The position numbers and the translations under genes were made by a program. From DAIUFH01 sp036844705 (lineage in GTDB: Bacteria; Bacillota; Clostridia; Tissierellales; Tissierellaceae), in the NCBI GenBank assembly GCA_036844705.1, contig DAIUFH010000032.1:1-23022 (forward strand): a stretch of 23,022 nt of DNA. The letters run 5' to 3'. The notes under the pieces were generated by a model. The model had not been told where the DNA came from. It saw nothing but the letters and a program-made list of their open reading frames with translations, and ran no database searches. Within the stretch, counting starts at the first letter, position 1, and the number at the start of each line of letters is the position of its first letter. Shown piece by piece: positions 13,466 through 22,265 of this stretch.

Positions 13466-13744
13466 TTAGTCGTTTACAACTTCCTTCAGAGCCTTACCAG
13501 CTTTAAATACTGGAGCCTTTGATGCTGGAATCTTTATAACTTCTTCTGGATTTCTAGGATTTCTTCCTTCTCTAGCTTTTCTTTCTCTAACTTCAAATGT
13601 ACCAAAACCTACTAATTGAACCTTATCACCTTTTGCTAAAGATTCTTCTACAGATTTAATAAATCCATTTAATGCAACCTCTGCATCCTTTTTAGTTAAG
13701 TTGCTCTTTTCTGCTATGCTCGCTATTAATTCAGCTTTGTTCAT
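13466..13744 (-). CDS. hup: HU-family DNA-binding protein
   Basis: A histone-like nucleoid protein that binds and bends DNA without strong sequence preference. The 92 residues match the family: MNKAELIASIAEKSNLTKKDAEVALNGF helices, then the beta-arm signature GFGTFEVRERKAREGRNPRNPEE with the Arg-Asn-Pro arm tip near residues 60-64, and the KAPVFKAGKALKEVV C-terminus. The ATG has AGGAGG at about 7 nt. It lies between the MazG gene and rqcP, a position found in Clostridia but not in Bacillus. A strong terminator behind it suggests high and independent expression, though I see only an AT-rich stretch and no certain promoter in the 52 bp upstream. Confidence 0.97.
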   Translation of the reverse strand: MNKAELIASIAEKSNLTKKDAEVALNGFIKSVEESLAKGDKVQLVGFGTFEVRERKAREGRNPRNPEEVIKIPASKAPVFKAGKALKEVVND

Positions 13745-13796
13745 TTTTATTCCTCCTTGTTTTCTTAAGTAATATAATTAAATTATAAAACCCAAT

Positions 13797-15248
13797 TTAT
13801 TCATGCTCTTTTGCTTCATTCCAAAGAGCATCCATTTCAGTAATTGTCATATTTCCTAACTTTATACCCATTTTATTTGCTTTTAATTCCATATATTCTA
13901 ATCTACTTCTAAATTTATTTATAGTTCTATTTAAAGCAACTTCTGGGTTAACAGCTAAAAACCTTGATAGATTAACTACAGCAAACAGTAAATCTCCCAA
14001 CTCTCCCTCTATTCTTACGTCTCCCTTTTCGAAACAGTTTATAGCCTCTATGACTTCATCGAATTCTTCTTTTATCTTATCAATGGGACCATTTATATCA
14101 TCCCAATCGAATCCAATCTCTGCTGCCTTATCCTGTATCTTGTAACTATACATAAGGGCTGGAAGCCTCGGAATATCCTTCATTTTTTCAGAAAGAGTAG
14201 TGATTTCCCTATGTTTGTATTTAATCTTATTCCAATTATATACTACTTCGTCTGAGTTTTCCACATTTTTTTGTGAAAAAATATGTGGATGACGCAAAAT
14301 TAACTTATTTGCCAAGGCTGTAGTGATATCAATGGGATAGAATTCTCCTTCTTCATATGCAATCTGACTGTGAAAAACTACCTGCAACAACAAATCTCCC
14401 AGTTCCTCGCATAGATTATCGATATTTCCACTGTCAATGGCATCTGCAACCTCATATGCCTCTTCAATAACTGATTCTCTTATTGACTCATGAGTTTGTT
14501 CAATATCCCATGGGCACCCATCAACACCCCTTAATAACCTCATTATACCCATAATATCGGTAAAATCATATACTTTTTTTATATTTTTATCAATCTTAGG
14601 TATAAAAATACTACTTAATGCTCCAACTCTATTTTGGTCTAGCTTATACATGGGCAGCTTTAAAATTTGTTCCTCATCTTTAATTCCACCATTATGAATA
14701 AGCCATATTATATAGTCATCTCCATATATTTCAGATAATATTATCTTCACCTCAGACAAAATACGTTTATTATACACCTGAGTTACAATCATGTCCACGT
14801 TGATATCAACTACACTGCTGTCAAATACAGCTCCATCTACTATTTTTAATCCATTTACAGGATCTCGACCTACAATCTCAATCATAGGTTCAATAAAGCT
14901 CATACCTGATACGATTTCAATGTCTAAATTATCCTGCAATAAAAGTTCTACAGTCTTCTCTGCAACCAACGGATTCCCAGGTACATAATAGTTTATCTCA
15001 TCCTCTTTAGAGGCTTCTATTTTAAGCTGTTCCACAATCTTCTTATATACATCTATAAAATCTTCTTCACTGTCATAAATATAGTCATATGACTTATAGC
15101 TTATATGATTGTCACTAAAGTATCTTACTGCTGGATGATTTTCAGTTCTAAGGAAATTTTTACTTCCACTCTTGATACGATTAACTGCACCTACGGTGAG
15201 AGAATCAATACTCCCTGGTCCTAAGCCAACTATATATATCTTCCCCAT
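13797..15248 (-). CDS. mazG: YabN-type fusion: tetrapyrrole-methylase-like domain plus MazG nucleotide pyrophosphohydrolase
   Basis: A 483-residue fusion. Residues about 1-215 form a SAM-dependent tetrapyrrole (corrin/porphyrin) methylase-like domain, with GLGPGSIDSLTVGA at the start and VPGNPLVAE near 89-97. Residues about 230-335 are a first MazG domain with GCPWDIEQTHESIRESVIEEAYEV and metal ligands E262, E263, E266 and E282/D285. Residues about 365-480 are a second, more degenerate MazG domain (EEFDEVIEA, ELGDLLFAVVN). MazG enzymes hydrolyse (d)NTPs to monophosphate and pyrophosphate and are thought to clean the nucleotide pool. The role of the methylase half is unknown. The ATG follows AAAGGAG. 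It starts 16 bp after the flippase gene stop, so the two are cotranscribed. Confidence 0.93.
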   Translation of the reverse strand: MGKIYIVGLGPGSIDSLTVGAVNRIKSGSKNFLRTENHPAVRYFSDNHISYKSYDYIYDSEEDFIDVYKKIVEQLKIEASKEDEINYYVPGNPLVAEKTVELLLQDNLDIEIVSGMSFIEPMIEIVGRDPVNGLKIVDGAVFDSSVVDINVDMIVTQVYNKRILSEVKIILSEIYGDDYIIWLIHNGGIKDEEQILKLPMYKLDQNRVGALSSIFIPKIDKNIKKVYDFTDIMGIMRLLRGVDGCPWDIEQTHESIRESVIEEAYEVADAIDSGNIDNLCEELGDLLLQVVFHSQIAYEEGEFYPIDITTALANKLILRHPHIFSQKNVENSDEVVYNWNKIKYKHREITTLSEKMKDIPRLPALMYSYKIQDKAAEIGFDWDDINGPIDKIKEEFDEVIEAINCFEKGDVRIEGELGDLLFAVVNLSRFLAVNPEVALNRTINKFRSRLEYMELKANKMGIKLGNMTITEMDALWNEAKEHE

Positions 15249-15264
15249 TTTTTACTCCTTTATA

Positions 15265-16875
15265 TTACTTAATTAATTTAAATTTCTCTAGTTTTTTAGC
15301 TATTTTTTCTCCTTTTGGTATCAAAGCCAAGTCTTCAGCAGTAACGCTTCCAGTTATAACCAATAATATCACATAAACAACTACACCAACAAGTACTGCT
15401 AATATTGTAGCCAGATTGTTACCTAATATATTCTCAAATAATAAAAATCCTAATCTAGCCATTATGGCCATCCCAACTGCAGAAATAAATGGCTTTGCAA
15501 TTATATTAAAATAATTGAACTTAATCCTAGTCAACTTTGCAACATCCACGAAGTCAAGAATCGCTGCTACAGCATATGCAGATACTGTACTAATGGCAGC
15601 ACCTTTAATATTTATAGCCGGAATTGCTGTTAAAATATAGGTCAATATTACTTTAATCGCAGCACCTAACGCCAAATTTTTTACTGGCATAAAAGGCTTA
15701 CCAAGTCCCTGTAAGATGGCAGTTAACGCCTGAACCAAAGTTAAAAATATGACTCCAAAGGATAGATATGCCAATATCTCCCCAATACTATTGATTGTTT
15801 CAATAGTATTTTTATAATATAACAACTTTATAATCGGTGTTGACAATACAAACAATCCGAAGGCACATGGCAACCCAATTAGCAAAGTAATTCTTATTCC
15901 TGAGGATATAGTATTCTTTATTTCATTTTTCTTATTCCTTACATATGAATCCGAAATTGACGGTACTAGACTCATGGCAATTGCAACTGAAAAAACTTGC
16001 GGTAAATTAATCAAGGTTTGAGCCATTCCCTTTAGCTGTCCAAATAATGCATTAGCTTCTTTTTCTGTGAAATTAATTGACTGAAGTCTATTAAGCACCA
16101 GTCCTGTATCTATAGTGTCCATTATTGGAGCAATTGCAGAACCAATAGTAATTGGTATAGCAATCATCAACAAATCCTTAACGATAGTGTGAACGGGATA
16201 TTCCTTATCAATAATTCCAGAAGCTATTTCTTTATGTAATTCAGGCTTATTCTTAAGAAAAATATAAAACATTATTAAAGTACCTACAATAGCACCGGCA
16301 GATCCTCCAAAGGAGGCTCCTCCTGCGGCAATGGGTGTCCCCTTATTTATCAATAATAAGGTCAGAGATAAACCAAATATTACTCTAAATAGCTGCTCCA
16401 TAACCTGTGATATGGCTGTAGGAGCCATAGTCTGTCTTCCCTGAAAGAACCCCCTAAAGGCAGCCATTATTGGAACAAAAAATAGTGCAGGTACCAAAGC
16501 AATCAGTGAATAATACGCATCGGAGTTTCCCAAGGATTCAACAATCGGTTTTGCCCCTATAGCAACAAACAATGAGGTCAATATACCTCCCATTAATAGT
16601 CCCATCAATGCTACTTTAAAAACCTTATACGCATTTTTATGATCTCCAATTGCCCTCTTAGTCGAAACAAGCTTTGCTATAGCTACAGGAAATCCCGCAG
16701 TAGATAATGTCAAAAGCAATTGATAAAATGGGTATGCAGTCTGATAATATCCCATTCCTTCATCGCTAATTATATTGGATAATGGTATTCTATAAATTGC
16801 ACCTAAAATTTTTACTATTACACCTGCTATTCCAAGGATAGCAGCACCCTTAAGAAAATTATTGTCCTTAGACAT
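15265..16875 (-). CDS. yabM: SpoVB/YabM-like MOP-superfamily flippase
   Basis: A 536-residue polytopic membrane protein of the polysaccharide transporter/MurJ group, with about fourteen hydrophobic helices spread over the whole length. Landmarks are the N-terminal FLKGAAILGIAGVIVKILGAIYRIPLSNIISDEGMGYYQTAYPFY, AFRGFFQGRQTMAPTAISQVMEQLFRVIFG near 140-170, and LINLPQVFSVAIAMSLVPSISD near 290-310. These are typical of SpoVB/YabM/MurJ proteins, which move lipid-linked sugars across the membrane. At this locus (spoVT - gene - mazG) Bacillus has yabM. A role in cortex or cell-wall precursor export is the family expectation, not shown here. The ATG follows GGAGG. An extended -10 promoter and a leader of about 90 nt precede it. 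Confidence 0.9.
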   Translation of the reverse strand: MSKDNNFLKGAAILGIAGVIVKILGAIYRIPLSNIISDEGMGYYQTAYPFYQLLLTLSTAGFPVAIAKLVSTKRAIGDHKNAYKVFKVALMGLLMGGILTSLFVAIGAKPIVESLGNSDAYYSLIALVPALFFVPIMAAFRGFFQGRQTMAPTAISQVMEQLFRVIFGLSLTLLLINKGTPIAAGGASFGGSAGAIVGTLIMFYIFLKNKPELHKEIASGIIDKEYPVHTIVKDLLMIAIPITIGSAIAPIMDTIDTGLVLNRLQSINFTEKEANALFGQLKGMAQTLINLPQVFSVAIAMSLVPSISDSYVRNKKNEIKNTISSGIRITLLIGLPCAFGLFVLSTPIIKLLYYKNTIETINSIGEILAYLSFGVIFLTLVQALTAILQGLGKPFMPVKNLALGAAIKVILTYILTAIPAINIKGAAISTVSAYAVAAILDFVDVAKLTRIKFNYFNIIAKPFISAVGMAIMARLGFLLFENILGNNLATILAVLVGVVVYVILLVITGSVTAEDLALIPKGEKIAKKLEKFKLIK

Positions 16876-16974
16876 ATCTTACCTCCTAGAAATCTAATCA
16901 ATTAAGCATCGGAAGCAATTGTATATCAATTGAACCACACAGCCTATCAAGGTCTGAGATTTTGACCTCGATAT

Positions 16975-16983
16975 ATTATATCA
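16975..16983 (-). promoter_or_regulatory. Extended -10 promoter for the flippase-mazG transcript
   Basis: On the minus strand TGATATAAT gives a consensus -10 with the extended TGn element. Only a weak -35 (TATTTT) stands at 17 bp. It lies between the spoVT terminator and the flippase start, where a promoter is expected. The leader contains an AGGTC/GACCT hairpin and two CAATTG copies of unknown meaning. Confidence 0.5.
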
Positions 16984-17029
16984 CATTACCCCTAAGAAAA
17001 ATACCTATGGATATTGCAAAAGCCATAAA

Positions 17030-17054
17030 ATAAAACCTACCCAAAGGGTAGGTT
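17030..17054 (-). terminator. Intrinsic terminator of spoVT
   Basis: A 9-bp GC-rich stem AACCTACCC / GGGTAGGTT (17034-17042 and 17046-17054) with an AAA loop, followed on the minus strand by TTTTATTTT. It overlaps the spoVT stop codon (17053-17055). Confidence 0.88.
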
Positions 17055-17604
17055 AATTTTCCATTTGTTTAGATAAAAATCCCGCAGCGGTTTCTACCAA
17101 TTTTATTTCAAGTTCTCCCATCTGAACATTTATATCCTTTGAAACAAGGATGACTGCACCAATTGGGTCTCCCTGCATAACTATTGGCGATATAACCTGT
17201 GCCGTATACTCAGTATCACCTTCATCCTCATAATAAATTTTAACTGCCTTATTAGCTTCACTTGTTACATAAGTAACTCTTCCTTCTGTCACTCTTTCCA
17301 AATCAGGACTAACTCTCTTTTCTAGATACTCCTTCTTAGACCCTCCGGATATGGCAATTATAGAGTCTCTATCAGATATAATTGCTGTATAACCTGTGTT
17401 ATCATGTAATGATTGACAATATTCTGCTGAAAATTCATTTAGCTCTCCTATAGGAGAATATTTCTTTAAAATTACTTGACCTTCTCTATCCGTGAATATC
17501 TCCAAAGGATCACCTTCTCTTATTCTAAGTGTCCTTCTAATTTCCTTTGGTATAACAACTCTACCTAAATCATCTATCCTTCTTACAATTCCTGTTGCCT
17601 TCAA
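17053..17604 (-). CDS. spoVT: Stage V sporulation protein T (AbrB-type regulator with GAF domain)
   Basis: A forespore transcription regulator of late sigma-G genes. The 183 residues comprise an N-terminal swapped-hairpin AbrB domain (MKATGIVRRIDDLGRVVIPKEIRRTLRIREGDPLEIF, 1-47) and a C-terminal GAF-like domain (about 55-180) probably used for ligand sensing and tetramer contacts. The start is a TTG at 17604, with AGGAGG 8 nt upstream, and it reproduces the canonical N-terminus. The frame is open to a GTG at 17625, but that would put the ribosome binding site inside the gene. It is flanked by terminators on both sides, so it is transcribed alone, from a sigma-G-like candidate promoter. Confidence 0.96.
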   Translation of the reverse strand: MKATGIVRRIDDLGRVVIPKEIRRTLRIREGDPLEIFTDREGQVILKKYSPIGELNEFSAEYCQSLHDNTGYTAIISDRDSIIAISGGSKKEYLEKRVSPDLERVTEGRVTYVTSEANKAVKIYYEDEGDTEYTAQVISPIVMQGDPIGAVILVSKDINVQMGELEIKLVETAAGFLSKQMEN

Positions 17605-17637
17605 AATATTAACCTCCTTATACACTGTTAGTTAGCT

Positions 17638-17667
17638 TATTATTTTTCTAAAGGGGGAAATCTATAC
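17638..17667 (-). promoter_or_regulatory. Candidate sigma-G promoter of spoVT
   Basis: On the minus strand GTATA (17663-17667), an 18-bp spacer and AATAATA (17638-17644) fit the sigma-G pattern GHATR-N18-CATWHTA with one mismatch in the -10. RNA would start near 17631, about 15 nt before AGGAGG. Bacillus spoVT is known to be under sigma-G. The short motifs make this only moderately certain. Confidence 0.4.
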
Positions 17668-17698
17668 ACTTTCTAATGGATATTCTCCCAGAAATCTC

Positions 17699-17735
17699 TA
17701 AAAAAATCCTTATGGATATTATAACCATAAGGATT
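17699..17735 (-). terminator. Intrinsic terminator after the foldase gene
   Basis: An 11-bp stem AATCCTTATGG / CCATAAGGATT (17705-17715 and 17725-17735) with a 9-nt loop, followed on the minus strand by seven T. It is 5 bp past the stop of the foldase gene. Confidence 0.88.
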
Positions 17736-17740
17736 AATTT

Positions 17741-18673
17741 TTATTTTAAATATTTTTCCACCTTAGCATCATCTCTAAGTTTTTGAAAGGCCTCAACATA
17801 TTTTTGTTCTTTTAATAAATTAATTATTTCATCCCTTAACTCTTCAAAGGTATCTTTTCTTTCATGTAATTTGATTATATGATAACCTACCTCTGTTTTA
17901 ACTAATTTGCTGATTTCTCCTTCTTTCAAAGCCATTGCAGCATCTTCAAACTCAGCTATCATGGCTCCCTTTCCAAAGTATCCTAAATCTCCTCCTCGAG
18001 CGGCAGATACTGTGTCCAATGATTCAAGAGTTGCAATCTTTGCAAAATCTTCGCCATTCTTTAATCTTTCTAAAATAGCATTTCCCTCTTCTTCGGTTGC
18101 AACTAATATATGACTTGCTTTTAATATTACTAAGTTATCCTTATTTTCTTCAAAGAACTTCTTTGCTTCATCTTCAGATATATCTATACCTTTTAAAAAT
18201 TCAACCTTATGTTTATTTACCAAAAGCTCTTTTTTCATATTATCTTGAAAAAATTCCATAGTAATATCATTATTATCTAAAAATTCATCAAACTTTTCTT
18301 GGCCACCCATTTCATCGATATATGATGCTAACTGCTCAGATACTTCCTCATCACTAACGCTTATGTTCATAGTATCTGATTCCTTGGCCACTATTCTTTC
18401 CATTATAAGCTTTTCTAAAATACTTTCCTTCAAGGACTGCTCTAGAGTTTTCCCATCTTGACCAACTTGATCTAATGCATCCTTTCCCAGCTGTTTTTCA
18501 TACAAAGTTTTAAATACTTGATAGTCAGCATTAAATTCTTCTTCAGTTATTGCTTCACCGTTTACTTCAGCAATTAGGCCTTCTTTATTTTTGCTACTAC
18601 ATCCATTTAATCCTAAGGATAATATCATGATTATGGTAATAATCAATAATTTCTTCTTGTTAAATTTTATCAA
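17741..18673 (-). CDS. PrsA-like peptidyl-prolyl isomerase lipoprotein (parvulin foldase)
   Basis: An extracytoplasmic foldase assisting exported proteins after translocation. The 310 residues start with a basic n-region and hydrophobic signal (about 9-21) ending in the lipobox LNGC, with Cys25 as the lipidated residue. A SurA-N-like chaperone region follows (about 35-160). The parvulin rotamase domain (about 168-262) shows KASHILV, GEDFAKIA, ARGGDLGYFGKGAMIAEFEDAA and VKTEVGYHIIKLHE. I chose the TTG at 18673 because AGAGAGGA stands 8 nt upstream; the ATG at 18682 overlaps that site. It follows mfd by 33 bp with no terminator between, so it probably belongs to the pth-mfd transcript. A foldase at this spot is absent in Bacillus. 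I give no symbol, since prsA and yacD-like paralogues cannot be told apart here. Confidence 0.92.
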   Translation of the reverse strand: MIKFNKKKLLIITIIMILSLGLNGCSSKNKEGLIAEVNGEAITEEEFNADYQVFKTLYEKQLGKDALDQVGQDGKTLEQSLKESILEKLIMERIVAKESDTMNISVSDEEVSEQLASYIDEMGGQEKFDEFLDNNDITMEFFQDNMKKELLVNKHKVEFLKGIDISEDEAKKFFEENKDNLVILKASHILVATEEEGNAILERLKNGEDFAKIATLESLDTVSAARGGDLGYFGKGAMIAEFEDAAMALKEGEISKLVKTEVGYHIIKLHERKDTFEELRDEIINLLKEQKYVEAFQKLRDDAKVEKYLK

Positions 18674-18706
18674 TAAAAACATCCTCTCTCTATTTAACTA
18701 AATCCA

Positions 18707-21700
18707 TTATATATTATTTTGACTCCTAATAAAACCGTTAATTTTTTCTACAAAAAGCTTTAACTCACTCAATGTGTTTTTAGCCATAAATAGAAAATAA
18801 GGTGATTGAGATAAGTCAAAAGTAAGTCTCTTTCCATATTCGTTTGATAAATAATGAATAAGGTCTACAGAAATTTTGTCCGTATTTACAAAATCAATCT
18901 TAATATCATTGTCTCTTTGTAAAATATTCTTGATGCCAATTCTACTTGAAAGAGCGCGAATATAAGAAATGTCCATAAGGTTTTCTACTTCCTTAGGTAT
19001 ATCTCCAAATCTATCAATTAACTCATCTATAAGCTCACTATAATCTTCCTGACTTTCTATAGAAGAAATCTTTTTATATATCTCAATCTTTTGTTCTTCA
19101 TTTTCAATATATTTATTGGGAATATACCCATCTACTTTTAAATCAATAGCAGTATCAACAACTTCCTCTATAGACTCTCCCTTTAACCTCTTGATAGCTT
19201 CACTCATAAATTTGACATATAGATCATAACCAATGGACTCAATACGTCCATGCTGCTGCACTCCTATTAAATTGCCCGCACCTCTTATTTCAAGGTCTCT
19301 CATGGCAATTTTATGTCCAGAACCGAATTCTGTATATTCCTTTATTGCTCTTAAACGTTTCTCTGCAACCTCACTTAATACCTTATCCCTTTCATACGTG
19401 AAATAACTATATGCTACTCTATTTGATCTTCCAACTCGTCCTCTAAGCTGATACAACTGTGAAAGTCCCATTTTATCAGCATTATAGATAATAATAGTAT
19501 TGACATTTGGTATATCAAGTCCAGTTTCAATAATAGTTGTACAAACAAGTACATCCTGCTCCTTATTCAGGAAATTTATCATAACCTGTTCAAGATGCTT
19601 TTCTGCCATTTGTCCATGTCCAATTACAAAGCTAGCCTCTGGTACAAGTGCCCTCAACCGTGATGTAAACTGTTCAATTGTTTCAACTCTATTATATACA
19701 AAATATACCTGTCCACCCCTGCCTATCTCCCTAAGAATAGCGTCCCTAATCATCTGCTCATTGAATTCCGCAACATAGGTCTGAATAGGGTATCTTTCTT
19801 CAGGAGGATCTTCTATTACCGACATGTCCCTAATCCCTATCAAAGACATATGCAATGTCCTTGGAATAGGTGTTGCAGTCAGAGTAAGAACATCTACTGT
19901 TTCCTTTAATTTCTTCAATGTTTCCTTGTGCTTAACTCCAAAACGTTGCTCTTCATCTATAATCAACAGCCCTAAATCTTTAAACTGCACATCCTTGGAA
20001 AGTAGTCTATGGGTACCTACTACCAAATCAATGGTTCCTTTTCTAACACCTTCAATAGCAACTTTCTGTTCGTGAGCACTTCTAAATCTGCTCAAAAGCG
20101 CTATTTTTATAGGGAAATTTGCAAATCTCTCCATAATTGTATTATAATGCTGCTGAGCCAATATAGTAGTTGGAACCAATATTGCAACCTGCTTGCTTTC
20201 CATTAAAGCCTTAAATGCTGCCCGTAGGGCAACCTCCGTCTTTCCATATCCTACATCTCCGCAAAGAAGCCTATCCATAGGCTTTGGTTTTTCCATATCC
20301 TTCTTTATTTCTTCTACTGATCTAAGCTGTCCCTCAGTCTCCTCATAAGGGAATAAATCCTCAAACTGACGTTGCCATGGTGTATCAGTACCATAAGCAT
20401 AGCCAGTCAGTTTTTCTCTTTTAGCATATAGTTCTATTAAATCATATGCTATATCCTCGACAGCCTTCTTGGCTTTATTTTTTTCCTTTACCCATTCATT
20501 ACTGCTTAGCTTATTTATCTTAGGTCTTTCTTCAGAGCCTATATACTTTTGCAATAGATGCATTTGATCAATAGGCAAGTACAATCTATCCTTACCTTTA
20601 TAATGAATAGTAAGAAAATCTTTTTTAACACCTTGTATATTAAGCTGTTCAACGCCTTCATATTGTCCTATTCCATGATTTTCATGAACTACAAAATCCC
20701 CTACTTTTAAATCTGAAACATTAAGTTCTTTGTCTTTAGACTCTTTAGCCCTTTTACCCGACTTCTTCTTTCCTGCACCAAATATTTCTTTATCGCTAAT
20801 GACTACAAGCTTTAAAGAACTATATTCAAATCCTCCTTTGATACTTCCTGGAGTTATAAAAATCTGATTAGATTTTATGTCCTCATTTCTGTCAGCAAAA
20901 AAACTAGCTTCAATATCCATTTCGCTTAAAGTTTCCTTAAGCCTTAGGCCCCTCTCTTCAGTGCCGGACAATATTATTACCTTATATCCCCTATACCTAT
21001 AATGTGATAAATCATCCTTTAACAATTCTAATTTCGAATGATAAGAAGGCATAGTCTTGGAAACGAAATTAAAAATGGAACGTGGAGCATAATTGGAGTC
21101 CCCTCTAAGAAGTGCACTATTTGTTATACACATCTTTTCTTTAATCTCAGCAATGATATCCTTATAGTCATAGAACAGATTCATATGAGATGGCAACACC
21201 TCACCAATCTCAAGTAAATCTGTAAAGTTCATATTGAAATCATCCTTAAAATTTTTAAAGCTTTCCTCCAAACGTTTAGGTTCATCAATTAGTACAGTTA
21301 CATCGTCACTAAAATAAGAAAGAATATTAGTCAGATAATCTTCAGGAATATATGGAATAATCATATCTCTATTTGCCATATATAAATTTTCATTTAATAA
21401 TTCAATATACTTATTAAACTTTTCAAAATCATTATCTAAATTTTTCGCATTTTTCTTCGAATTATATTTCTTTTTTATATCCTTTTCCAAATTCTTTATT
21501 GTTTCTTTCTTATAATCATCAACTATCAATATCTCCTTTACAGGAGGAATAGACACACTCTGGACTTTTTCAATAGACCTTTGTGTGTTCATGTCAAAAC
21601 TCCTAATAGAATCAACTTCATCATCAAAAAGTTCAATTCTATAAGGATTGAAACTATCTGGTGGAAAAAAGTCGATGATTCCGCCTCTTAAACTAAATTG

Positions 21701-22216
21701 ACCAACACCCTCTACCATATCTACCCTCTCATAACCCGCATTTATGAAAGTAGATATAGTCTTATCTAACTCTATCTCTTTACCAATCTCAAGTACTTGG
21801 GTATATCTTTCAAAAACTTCAGGTATTAGGATCTTATCCAGTAAAGCGCTTAGTGTTGAAACAACCAATATATCTTCATTATTATTCAAACGTGATAATA
21901 TATCTAACCGCTTAATCGTTCTTTCGGAGCTAGATGCGTCAACGTCATAATAGAACACTTCTCTTTTGGGAAAAGAAACTACATTTGAACATCCCAAACT
22001 TTTTATGTCCTCATATAGATTTTTACTCCTTACATCGTCATACGTAATAAGAAGCATCTGTTTCCCCGTATGCTCTTTTAAACAATAGGAAAAATGCCCT
22101 AAATTCTCATCAATGATTCCATAGGTGGAAATAGGGGTTACTTTTTCCTTTATATCGCTTAAAAGCTTGTTATACTGCTCTAGATTCTTTAATGGATCAA
22201 TTAAAAAGTCCTTCAT
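18707..22216 (-). CDS. mfd: Transcription-repair coupling factor Mfd
   Basis: A DNA translocase that removes RNA polymerase stalled at lesions and recruits UvrA. Its 1169 residues match the family. Order of parts: an N-terminal UvrB-homology module (about 25-350, e.g. GGIIDFFPPDSFNPYRIELFDDEVDSIRSFD), a linker, then the RNA-polymerase-interacting domain (about 490-560, VGDFVVHENHGIGQYEGVEQL). The RecG-like motor has Walker A GDVGYGKT (Lys659), the DEEQ Walker B in IIDEEQRFG, TATPIPRTLHMS, the GHGQM segment and QLYQLRGRVGRS (motif VI/TRG). The C-terminal regulatory domain (about 1010-1169) masks the UvrA site. The ATG follows AAAGGAG at 8 nt. It follows pth closely, as in all Firmicutes, but the small fin gene found between them in Bacillus is missing. 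Confidence 0.98.
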   Translation of the reverse strand: MKDFLIDPLKNLEQYNKLLSDIKEKVTPISTYGIIDENLGHFSYCLKEHTGKQMLLITYDDVRSKNLYEDIKSLGCSNVVSFPKREVFYYDVDASSSERTIKRLDILSRLNNNEDILVVSTLSALLDKILIPEVFERYTQVLEIGKEIELDKTISTFINAGYERVDMVEGVGQFSLRGGIIDFFPPDSFNPYRIELFDDEVDSIRSFDMNTQRSIEKVQSVSIPPVKEILIVDDYKKETIKNLEKDIKKKYNSKKNAKNLDNDFEKFNKYIELLNENLYMANRDMIIPYIPEDYLTNILSYFSDDVTVLIDEPKRLEESFKNFKDDFNMNFTDLLEIGEVLPSHMNLFYDYKDIIAEIKEKMCITNSALLRGDSNYAPRSIFNFVSKTMPSYHSKLELLKDDLSHYRYRGYKVIILSGTEERGLRLKETLSEMDIEASFFADRNEDIKSNQIFITPGSIKGGFEYSSLKLVVISDKEIFGAGKKKSGKRAKESKDKELNVSDLKVGDFVVHENHGIGQYEGVEQLNIQGVKKDFLTIHYKGKDRLYLPIDQMHLLQKYIGSEERPKINKLSSNEWVKEKNKAKKAVEDIAYDLIELYAKREKLTGYAYGTDTPWQRQFEDLFPYEETEGQLRSVEEIKKDMEKPKPMDRLLCGDVGYGKTEVALRAAFKALMESKQVAILVPTTILAQQHYNTIMERFANFPIKIALLSRFRSAHEQKVAIEGVRKGTIDLVVGTHRLLSKDVQFKDLGLLIIDEEQRFGVKHKETLKKLKETVDVLTLTATPIPRTLHMSLIGIRDMSVIEDPPEERYPIQTYVAEFNEQMIRDAILREIGRGGQVYFVYNRVETIEQFTSRLRALVPEASFVIGHGQMAEKHLEQVMINFLNKEQDVLVCTTIIETGLDIPNVNTIIIYNADKMGLSQLYQLRGRVGRSNRVAYSYFTYERDKVLSEVAEKRLRAIKEYTEFGSGHKIAMRDLEIRGAGNLIGVQQHGRIESIGYDLYVKFMSEAIKRLKGESIEEVVDTAIDLKVDGYIPNKYIENEEQKIEIYKKISSIESQEDYSELIDELIDRFGDIPKEVENLMDISYIRALSSRIGIKNILQRDNDIKIDFVNTDKISVDLIHYLSNEYGKRLTFDLSQSPYFLFMAKNTLSELKLFVEKINGFIRSQNNI

Positions 22217-22244
22217 TTAGCTACTCCTTTAAACAACACTTTAA

Positions 22245-22265
22245 GCCCAGGATCTAATCCTGGGC
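22245..22265 (-). promoter_or_regulatory. GC-rich hairpin over the end of pth
   Basis: A 9-bp perfect stem GCCCAGGAT / ATCCTGGGC (22245-22253 and 22257-22265) with a 3-nt loop spans the last codons and stop of pth. The minus strand after it reads CTTAAAGTGTTG, without a U-tract, so full termination is doubtful. It may protect the pth 3' end or attenuate read-through into mfd. Confidence 0.5.
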
